Below, one piece after another: positions 7,431 through 13,397 of a stretch of DNA of 14,210 nt. Location of the stretch: assembly GCA_037138855.1 (NCBI GenBank), contig JBAXHO010000042.1:1-14210 (forward strand). Direction: 5' to 3'. The position numbers were made by a program, and so were the translations under genes. Positions within the stretch are counted from its first letter, which is position 1. Every line of letters begins with the position of its first letter. Origin of the DNA: JBAXHO01 sp037138855. GTDB taxonomy: Bacteria; Patescibacteriota; Dojkabacteria; B142; OLB20. The notes beneath the pieces are model-generated. The model did not search any database, was not told the DNA's origin, and saw nothing but the letters and a program-made list of their open reading frames with translations.

Positions 7431-7445
7431 TGTACATTATGTACA
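7431..7445. promoter_or_regulatory. TGTACA palindrome pair, possible operator
   Basis: TGTACA is repeated at 7431-7436 and 7440-7445 with TTA between. Each half is self-complementary, so the 15 bases form an almost perfect palindrome. It lies 54 bases upstream of the radical SAM start, where a transcription factor could bind. It could also be chance. No regulator gene is nearby. Confidence 0.3.
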
Positions 7446-7503
7446 TTCCTCAGGGAAATTATCACCACCTTCGGTACAATCCACTTGTGCATCAAATTTG
7501 TAA

Positions 7504-7620
7504 ATTAGTGGAGATAAAGTATTAGCAATTGAGAATCATCTGGCAGGCGTTATGATTAGAGGAAGATTATCTGGTGAAGATGCCATGATAAAAATGTTAA
7601 GAAATATTAACTTAGAATGA
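7504..7620 (+). pseudogene. Coding-like remnant of an unidentified gene
   Basis: After an in-frame TAA (7501-7503) the plus strand reads 38 codons to a TGA at 7618-7620. The translation includes GDKVLAIENHLAGV and SGEDAMIKMLRNINLE. By my count about four fifths of these codons begin with a purine, a sign of real coding sequence. There is no plausible start except ATG at 7552, which would leave 22 residues. Upstream in the same frame a 37-codon ORF (7390-7500) looks less coding-like. I read this as the 3' end of a decayed gene; the family is not recognised. The whole stretch 7378-7737 has no intact gene and otherwise holds the TGTACA palindrome and an interrupted minus-strand frame. Confidence 0.35.
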
Positions 7621-7688
7621 TAGTACAGATGTATATCAATAACAAACTATTCCATTTGCATGTTAGATAATATTGACTAAAGTGCGAT

Positions 7689-7715
7689 TTTACTTGTTTT
7701 ATTAAAAAGTATAGT
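7689..7715 (+). promoter_or_regulatory. Weak candidate promoter for the penicillin-binding protein
   Basis: TTTACT (7689-7694) precedes TATAGT (7710-7715) by a short 15-base spacer, placing a transcription start about 16 bases before the ATG at 7738. A better -35 (TTGACT, 7673-7678) lacks a -10 at the right distance. Some promoter should be here, but the exact pair is uncertain. Confidence 0.25.
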
Positions 7716-7737
7716 ATTAAAAACATAAATCAATAAA

Positions 7738-10551
7738 ATGAAACCTGTCCAGCACATCAAACAAATCTATAATAAAATACTTGATTATTTCGAATTTCTT
7801 TTATTTTCCCCAATACGACTGTATCGAAAGATTCTCCATAAATTAAAAAATAAACTGCGACGGCATACACCAAAACCAATTAAAACCAGTATTAAATTTG
7901 TGCGCCATCAAACAAGTTGGCAGGTGGTGAGAAGAAGGATTAAGTATTTCCTTTTATTTATTTTCTACAGTGGAATTTCTTTAATTGTCGTTCTATTCTT
8001 TTATCTTAGATCAGTTGCTGATAGGTTACCAGATCCGCATTTACTTAGTTCCAGGAATATAAATCAAGGAATTGTGATTTATGATCGCAATGGCAAGGAG
8101 CTTTTTAATTTTTATAATGGCGAAAAACGGGAATTTGTAAAAATCGAAGATGTACCTAATTATTTAAAATGGAGTGTACTCGCTTCTGAAGATGCCGGAT
8201 ATTATGAACATAAAGGTCTAGATTATTCCGGAATTTTTAGCTGTGCGTTTCGCACATTATTATTCAAAGTGAGTGGTGGACGAGTTGGTGTAGTTTGTGG
8301 TGCCAGTACGATTACTCAGCAATTGGTACGCAATACCATTATGTATGACGTCTATGGTGATAAGGCATTTGAGCGAAGCGATGCTGCTGGAATTTTATTA
8401 CGAAAAACTCGCGAGATGTTACTGACAATTCAAGTAGAACAAACATATTCAAAAGATGAGATTTTGCAGATGTATTTGAATGAAGTGCCGTTCGGCGGGG
8501 TAAATTATGGAGTGCAAGCAGTAGCACGGTCTTTTTTTGGAAAAAATGTGAATGATTTAACTTTGGCTGAAAGCGCGATATTGGCGGGTTTATTACAAAA
8601 TCCCACTCGATATAATCCAATTTTTGGTACTGAACCGGAAATGGCAGTGGTCCGTCAGCAATATGTTCTTAATCAACTAGAAAGAATTTCAAAGAAAAGT
8701 GGTATTGCTACAAGTGATATTACTGCAGCAAAAGAGCAGAAATTAGTTTATGCCAGAGCGATGGATAAAATTGAAGCGCCACATTTTGCTTTAGATATTT
8801 ATCATGAAATTCTAAAACAATATGGTGATACTGCAAATCAGAAAGGATTTCGAGTCTATACCACATTAGATTTGGATACTCAGCATATTGCTGAAAAAAT
8901 TGTTCAAGATAAGATTGCTGAATTCAGTGTGAAGTACGGTGCATTCAATGCCGGGGTAGTGATGGTAGATCCCAATACTGGTGAGCTGTTAGCGATGGTT
9001 GGTTCAGCAGATTTTTTTTCAGACCAAAATCCTTTTAATAGTGGTCAAATTAATGCCACTACGAGTTTACGTCAGATGGCTTCTTCGGTGAAACCATATG
9101 TCTATATCGGGGCAATTGAACGTGGTTATGGTTTATGGATGTTAATTCCCGATTTCCCAATTGATTATGGTTATGGTGTTTCCAATTTTCAGAATGAATT
9201 CAATGGTTTAGTAACTGCCCGGAAAGCATTAGTGACTTCCAGTAATGTGGCGGCGATGTATACGCAAGAGATGCTTGGTATTTCGGAATTTGAATCAATA
9301 GTAAAGCGGTTGGGTATTACTTCAATTTCAAATTTACAAGCCAATGAGCTCACTGCAGCAATCGGCAGTAAAGAAATTTCATTATATGAAAACACGTATG
9401 CTTTTTCAGTTTTTGCTGCTGAAGGTGTAAAACGTCCACCAGTGAAAATTTTGAAAATAACAGATTATCAAGGTAATCAGATTTTTACCCAAGCTGCCAA
9501 TGCTGGTGAAGAGATTTTTTCTAAAGAAGCAACTTATATTCTTAACTGGGCATTGTGTGATTTAGGTGGTTTTAATGATACAAGATTTGCTGAAAGCGGT
9601 GTCTATAATATCGATGGCCAAAGGGCTCTTTGTGGGAAAACTGGTACTTCTGATGGTGTACGGGATGCAATTTCGATGATGTATGATAAAAATCTGGTGG
9701 TGGGAACCTGGGTAGGTAATAGTAATAACGTGGGAATGCCAGGTGGTGGCAGTGCAATCCTGGCAATGCCAATTTCCCATGAGATAATTGCACAGACGCA
9801 AGCAAAATATCCAATTGTCGCTTTTACAGCACCGGAAGGAATCCATGAGACTGAAGTATGTACTGAGACTGGTCAAACTGCAGGGAAAAATACACCGGAT
9901 TGCAACCGGGAGAAATCAATTTATTTTGGTGATTTTAAACCGGTAGCTGATACACGCCATTGGGTTTCTGTTTGCAAGGCTAATGGTCTAATACCTGCTA
10001 ATTTATCTGAGGTCAATTTGGTACATAATGCTGGTGCGGGGTTTGACTCTCCATTTTATCTTTTGGATAATCGTTTGCTTTTTATCAAACAATTGGAGAA
10101 CTCACGACATCAAAGTAATTATGAAGCATATTTACAGGCTGTGAATAATAAATATGTTGTAAATCAAATAGGTACGGCATATTGCCCTCTGCCTGAGAAT
10201 GTAGAAATTATTGATAATCAGGTTTACATATTCAATGAGGAGCCAGGTTTGAATTGGGTTTTACCTCAATCGCAGCAAGTATATGATGTCCAAATAGATT
10301 TAGAACTGTTGATTAGTTTTATCGTATCTGGTAATTCCAAAAACTCCCATTATCAAATTATGATCGATAATCTGGAAATTGCGTCAGGTAATTTAAACTT
10401 TTATATGAGTGCAAATATCAGAAGGGCAGATACAGCTTATAACTTTGCGATTCCTAAAAATTTTTCCGGGGAACATACAGTAACTGTGATTATTTCTAAT
10501 CCGGAAAAAGGCTTGCAATATCCATTTTCTCAGTCAATTACAATTAAATAA
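7738..10551 (+). CDS. Class A penicillin-binding protein (bifunctional peptidoglycan glycosyltransferase/transpeptidase)
   Basis: This PBP1A-type enzyme polymerises lipid II and cross-links the stem peptides outside the membrane (937 residues). A basic N-terminus of about 66 residues is cytoplasmic, and one span covers about 68-90. The GT51 domain shows SEDAGYYEHKG with the catalytic Glu151, GASTITQQLVRN (188-199), and a conserved helix ending EILQMYLNEVPFG (241-253). The transpeptidase domain has all three motifs: Ser449-x-x-Lys452 (ASSVKP), Ser501-Ser-Asn503, and Lys634-Thr-Gly (GKTGTS). Near 708-746 three cysteines (VCTETG, PDCNRE, VCKANG) mark a linker. Residues about 800-937 form an extra, probably beta-sandwich domain. 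The cytoplasmic tail and C-terminal domain make it longer than many relatives. The next gene, infB, has its own promoter. Confidence 0.94.
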   Translation: MKPVQHIKQIYNKILDYFEFLLFSPIRLYRKILHKLKNKLRRHTPKPIKTSIKFVRHQTSWQVVRRRIKYFLLFIFYSGISLIVVLFFYLRSVADRLPDPHLLSSRNINQGIVIYDRNGKELFNFYNGEKREFVKIEDVPNYLKWSVLASEDAGYYEHKGLDYSGIFSCAFRTLLFKVSGGRVGVVCGASTITQQLVRNTIMYDVYGDKAFERSDAAGILLRKTREMLLTIQVEQTYSKDEILQMYLNEVPFGGVNYGVQAVARSFFGKNVNDLTLAESAILAGLLQNPTRYNPIFGTEPEMAVVRQQYVLNQLERISKKSGIATSDITAAKEQKLVYARAMDKIEAPHFALDIYHEILKQYGDTANQKGFRVYTTLDLDTQHIAEKIVQDKIAEFSVKYGAFNAGVVMVDPNTGELLAMVGSADFFSDQNPFNSGQINATTSLRQMASSVKPYVYIGAIERGYGLWMLIPDFPIDYGYGVSNFQNEFNGLVTARKALVTSSNVAAMYTQEMLGISEFESIVKRLGITSISNLQANELTAAIGSKEISLYENTYAFSVFAAEGVKRPPVKILKITDYQGNQIFTQAANAGEEIFSKEATYILNWALCDLGGFNDTRFAESGVYNIDGQRALCGKTGTSDGVRDAISMMYDKNLVVGTWVGNSNNVGMPGGGSAILAMPISHEIIAQTQAKYPIVAFTAPEGIHETEVCTETGQTAGKNTPDCNREKSIYFGDFKPVADTRHWVSVCKANGLIPANLSEVNLVHNAGAGFDSPFYLLDNRLLFIKQLENSRHQSNYEAYLQAVNNKYVVNQIGTAYCPLPENVEIIDNQVYIFNEEPGLNWVLPQSQQVYDVQIDLELLISFIVSGNSKNSHYQIMIDNLEIASGNLNFYMSANIRRADTAYNFAIPKNFSGEHTVTVIISNPEKGLQYPFSQSITIK

Positions 10552-10568
10552 TTGCCATCTTCGCTTCT

Positions 10569-10596
10569 TTGTTTTGATTGATCATTGTGTTACAAT
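10569..10596 (+). promoter_or_regulatory. Extended -10 promoter for infB
   Basis: TTGTTT (10569-10574) and TACAAT (10591-10596) are 16 bases apart. TGT directly precedes the -10 box, giving an extended -10 element. Transcription would begin near 10603. The longest infB frame starts with TTG at 10574, inside this promoter, so translation must begin further down. Confidence 0.55.
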
Positions 10597-10624
10597 CCAA
10601 AGGTACACATTTATAGAAATTCTC

Positions 10625-12184
10625 TTGAAAAAGACTAAAATTAGCACAATTAAGTTGCTGCGAACTCCTATCATTGCTGTGATGGGACATGTCGATCATG
10701 GTAAAACTACTTTACTGGATGCGATTCGTGGTACCAATGTACAGTCGGGTGAAGCTGGTGGAATTACTCAAAATACCAGAGCACATAGTGTCGTATATCA
10801 CGGACAAAAACTTACATTTATTGATACTCCCGGTCATCAGGCTTTCAGCGAAATGCGATCCCGGGGTGCTAAAGTGACCGATATTGTTCTACTAGTAGTT
10901 GCTGCTGATGATGGTGTACAACCACAAACCAAAGAATCGATTAAATTTGCCCTGGAAAGTAAAGTCCCAATTTTAGTAGCAATTAATAAAATTGATTTAC
11001 AAGGGAAAAAAATTGAAAAACTCCGTCAGGAGTTGGCTTCCAGTGGTATTCTTCTCGAGCAACATGGTGGCGATGTGATGAGTGTGGAAGTCTCTGCTAC
11101 CAAAAAGACTGGCCTCGATGAATTAATGGAAAGTATTTTATTGCTGGCAGAAATTAGTGAACTGAAAAAGAATCTACCGACAAAAGGTGTCGCTAATGCC
11201 TTTATCCTGGAATCAACGATGAATGATCATCTTGGACCAGTTTCTCTGATGATTCTTAAAGCCGGTAAAATTGATATTAATAGTTTTGTAGTATATGAAG
11301 GTGGATATTCTCGAGTTCGAAATATGCTTGATGAACAGCAAAAACCCATGCTCAGTGCTGAAGAAGGTGATCCTGTCTGGATTATCGGCTTGAAAAAAGT
11401 ACTGGAAATTGGTGAAACAGTACAATTTGTTGCTACTGAAAAAGAAGCCAAGGAATTATCGAAAAAAGTCGAAAAAGGTGAAGTGCAATTACTGGAAGAA
11501 GAACCAGAAGCTGCAGCAGACGAAATCACTGATCTGGATTTATTATCTGATTTATTTACCGCCAAAGAAGCAGCAGCGGAAATTAAATATTTGAAATTAA
11601 TTCTCAAAGCTGATACACAAGGTACTTTGGAAGCAATTGTTTCTGAATTGAATAAACTGGATGATGAAGAAGTGAAGGTAAAGATTCTCAGCAAAGGTAC
11701 AGGTGATCTCACAGAACAGGATGTGGTCACTGCCAAAAATTCCCGTGGGATTGTCATTGGTTTTCAGGTGAAAGCGCCTGCTAAAGTGCTGGCCCTGGCT
11801 AAAAAAGATCGTGTGCTTCTACGTCAATATAAAATTATTTATGAACTTTTAGATGAAGTCGCTGATGTGATGGATAGTCTAGGTGATCCTATCGTGGAAG
11901 AAATCGAAGTAGCCCGCGCCCGAGTGAAAAAAGTTTTTAAACTCACTAACGGTCAGTATGTCGCTGGCAGTGAAGTCGTGAAAGGCATTGTGCAACGTGG
12001 TTATAAAGTATTTGTAGAACGCGGTGAAGAACGTGTCACTGACGCCCGGATTGCCTCATTACGCCAAAACAAAAACGAAGTAAAAGAAATGCACAAAGGC
12101 ATGGACTGTGGTATCCTCCTCGATCCCAATATCGAGCTGCAGGAAGGGGATGAGATTGTGTGTTTTAAGGTGGAGAAGTTGTAA
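10625..12184 (+). CDS. infB: Translation initiation factor IF-2 (short form)
   Basis: A GTPase that brings initiator fMet-tRNA to the 30S ribosome and promotes subunit joining. The G motifs are GHVDHGKT (G1), GGITQNTRA (G2), DTPGH (G3), NKID (G4) and VSATKKTG (G5). Domain II follows. Domain III shows LILKADTQGTLEAI, and the C-terminal initiator tRNA-binding domain shows SEVVKG, RIASLRQNK and MDCGILLD. The N-terminal domains of typical IF-2 are absent: about 519 residues against 890 in E. coli. The G2 motif differs from the usual GGITQHIGA. I start at TTG 10625 (MKKTKISTIKLLRTP) because the longer frame from 10574 overlaps the promoter. This start is inferred; a nearby non-standard codon is possible. 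No Shine-Dalgarno sequence is visible. Confidence 0.93.
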   Translation: MKKTKISTIKLLRTPIIAVMGHVDHGKTTLLDAIRGTNVQSGEAGGITQNTRAHSVVYHGQKLTFIDTPGHQAFSEMRSRGAKVTDIVLLVVAADDGVQPQTKESIKFALESKVPILVAINKIDLQGKKIEKLRQELASSGILLEQHGGDVMSVEVSATKKTGLDELMESILLLAEISELKKNLPTKGVANAFILESTMNDHLGPVSLMILKAGKIDINSFVVYEGGYSRVRNMLDEQQKPMLSAEEGDPVWIIGLKKVLEIGETVQFVATEKEAKELSKKVEKGEVQLLEEEPEAAADEITDLDLLSDLFTAKEAAAEIKYLKLILKADTQGTLEAIVSELNKLDDEEVKVKILSKGTGDLTEQDVVTAKNSRGIVIGFQVKAPAKVLALAKKDRVLLRQYKIIYELLDEVADVMDSLGDPIVEEIEVARARVKKVFKLTNGQYVAGSEVVKGIVQRGYKVFVERGEERVTDARIASLRQNKNEVKEMHKGMDCGILLDPNIELQEGDEIVCFKVEKL

Positions 12185-12185
12185 A

Positions 12186-12212
12186 CCGGAATCCGGAATT
12201 TGGAATCTGAAT
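12186..12212. repeat. Intergenic 7-base repeat cluster downstream of infB
   Basis: A 7-base unit of the form ccggaat is repeated in direct succession (ccggaat twice, then ttggaat and ctgaat), starting 2 bases after the infB stop. It is related to 741-758 and 12271-12304. Confidence 0.55.
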
Positions 12213-12222
12213 AAAATACAGG

Positions 12223-12238
12223 AAGACCCTTTGGTCTT
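12223..12238 (+). terminator. Short hairpin after infB, possible weak terminator
   Basis: AAGACC (12223-12228) and GGTCTT (12233-12238) form a perfect 6-base-pair stem with loop CTTT. No run of T follows, so it is not a textbook intrinsic terminator. It may stabilise the 3' end of the infB message or act with a factor. Confidence 0.35.
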
Positions 12239-12270
12239 ACAATTCTAGCGTAACAAGAGCCACCAACCCT

Positions 12271-12304
12271 CCCGAAATGCCATATGCGAAATCCGAAATG
12301 CTCC
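12271..12304. repeat. Intergenic 7-base repeat cluster (ccgaaat type)
   Basis: Three copies of the (c/g)cgaaat unit lie here: one at about 12272, then two adjacent ones at about 12286-12299. They match the sharper part of the tract at 741-758. The surrounding 12239-12329 shows nothing else. Confidence 0.4.
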
Positions 12305-12329
12305 CCTTACGTTTTTCTGTATCCTATAG

Positions 12330-12359
12330 TTGATATAGCAGGTATAGATTTGGTATAAT
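12330..12359 (+). promoter_or_regulatory. Strong promoter for the repeat-linker membrane protein
   Basis: TTGATA (12330-12335) and a perfect TATAAT (12354-12359) are separated by 18 bases, with TGG just before the -10 (extended -10). The ATG of the longest downstream frame (12358) overlaps the -10 box and cannot be the start of a protein made from this promoter. Transcription should start near 12366. Confidence 0.7.
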
Positions 12360-12390
12360 GACTTCAATAATTATAGTTAGATTTAAAAAG

Positions 12391-13203
12391 ATGCTACCAG
12401 AACAAAACGATTCTGAACGAGAAAAAACAGAAGTTGTGTTAGATTTTGTTCTTGCATTACTTCAAGTGGCATTTAAGGTAAATCAAGCAAGAGCAAAAGC
12501 AGAAGAGGCAAAAGCAAAAGCAGCAGCACAAGCACCACAAGCAGCATCAGCACCAGCACAAGCACCACAAGCAGCATCAGCACCAGCACAAGCACCACAA
12601 GCAGCAGCAGCACCAGCACAAGCAGTAGAAAGGAAAAATTATCAAGCAAACAGGAGGCCTCAGGAATCCACTGGCAGAGTGTCTTGTTTTACAGTTGGAG
12701 TGGGGATTTCCGGTATTTTGTTGCTAGGTTCTTTATTACTTGGACCTGTAATTAATAATATGGTTGCTCCTAATCCAGCTTCAGATGCAGGTGATCAGCC
12801 TACTCCATATAACTTAAGACTAACTCCGACAAGGGCTGATAAGTTACTAGCTACTGCTACAGCTACTGCTCCAGCTCCTAGAGACGAATTAAATTGTGTT
12901 GTTATTGGGCCTGATTTACCAACACTTTCCAATGCAGCAGCTAAACTTATTGAAAGATATCCTACTGAAGGTGAGTTTCAGACTATTGCCATGGAAAATG
13001 GAATACTTGTTTTCAAAGACTCTAATGATAAACTAAATGCATTAGTACAACCTGGTCAACAAATTTGCACTGAATTTTTAATACCTGGGCCTATTCCAAC
13101 AGCTACTTCGCCGCAGGATGGTGTGCAAATTGGTCCAGATGGATTTCCTGTATTAAGGCCTGAATGGTTGGTAGCTCCAACTTCGACGCCTGGAGGAGGT
13201 TGA
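12391..13203 (+). CDS. Membrane-anchored protein with Pro/Ala repeat linker, possible divergent LysM and GPDGFP motif
   Basis: No family is recognised for this 270-residue protein. Residues 1-30 include a hydrophobic helix (VVLDFVLALLQVAFKV). Residues 33-46 are an Ala/Lys/Glu helix, then a low-complexity stretch built from three copies of a 10-residue AQAPQAASAP unit. A membrane span lies at about 100-121 (GVGISGILLLGSLLLGPVI), followed by a Thr/Ala/Pro linker. Residues about 166-230 begin NCVVIGPDLPTLS and end ALVQPGQQICTEF. This resembles a LysM fold, where a final (V/Y)xxGQxIC is typical, but the match is weak. The C-terminus has VQIGPDGFPVLRPEWL (244-259), a motif repeated in the next gene. 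The start ATG at 12391 is chosen because the promoter excludes 12358. Confidence 0.75.
   Translation: MLPEQNDSEREKTEVVLDFVLALLQVAFKVNQARAKAEEAKAKAAAQAPQAASAPAQAPQAASAPAQAPQAAAAPAQAVERKNYQANRRPQESTGRVSCFTVGVGISGILLLGSLLLGPVINNMVAPNPASDAGDQPTPYNLRLTPTRADKLLATATATAPAPRDELNCVVIGPDLPTLSNAAAKLIERYPTEGEFQTIAMENGILVFKDSNDKLNALVQPGQQICTEFLIPGPIPTATSPQDGVQIGPDGFPVLRPEWLVAPTSTPGGG
12526..12615 (+). repeat. Three tandem 30-base repeats encoding AQAPQAASAP
   Basis: Units run 12526-12555, 12556-12585 and 12586-12615. The first two are identical; the third differs by one base (t to g), changing Ser to Ala. A partial copy (gcacaagca) follows. All alanines use GCA, so the array could expand or contract by slippage and vary the linker length. 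Confidence 0.9.
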
Positions 13204-13270
13204 GTAAGTCGATAATAACGATAAATGCTAAATAGATTAATGGAAAGAATGATGCAAAGAAAAAGAGAAG

Positions 13271-13343
13271 TTAAGAATCTAGGAATCTAAGGAATAATCA
13301 AGAAGAAAAGCACAAAATACAAAACACAAAAATTCAAAAAACT
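13271..13343. repeat. Intergenic repeat region (ctaggaat units, then A/C-rich units)
   Basis: Positions 13271-13296 hold 8-base units such as ctaggaat, related to 372-398. Positions 13311-13343 are an A/C-rich stretch with a rough 7-base period (acaaaat, acaaaac, acaaaaa). The 13204-13397 gap shows no other gene, and I could not assign a promoter for the next gene. Confidence 0.4.
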
Positions 13344-13397
13344 TTACATCAAATATCACGGAAACAGCTTGCCCAAAATAATTTTTATTAAGTGGTG

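Noticed and set aside
7390..7503. 37-residue plus-strand ORF (MNRKACYSTKTL...)
   Set aside because: It could be a small peptide, but codon pattern is weak and no promoter or homologue is evident; it may be the decayed upstream part of the remnant at 7504-7620.
7536..7538. TGA recoding (glycine or selenocysteine) in the interrupted peptide frame
   Set aside because: TGA serves as a normal stop for the genes ending at 13203 and 14210, and no SECIS-like element was seen, so recoding is not supported.
7607..7726. 39-residue hydrophobic minus-strand ORF upstream of the radical SAM gene
   Set aside because: The composition is what AT-rich noncoding DNA gives (Leu, Ile, Tyr, Phe), and it overlaps the likely promoter region of the penicillin-binding protein.
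9562..9876. 104-codon minus-strand ORF in the penicillin-binding protein gene
   Set aside because: It is antisense to the transpeptidase domain including the KTG motif and overlaps another shadow frame.
11227..11757. 176-codon minus-strand ORF
   Set aside because: It lies wholly within infB on the opposite strand and is rich in Ser/Phe as expected from the reverse of Glu/Lys-rich coding sequence.
12526..12615. CRISPR-like array
   Set aside because: The 30-base units are directly adjacent without spacers and stay in one reading frame, so this is a coding tandem repeat.
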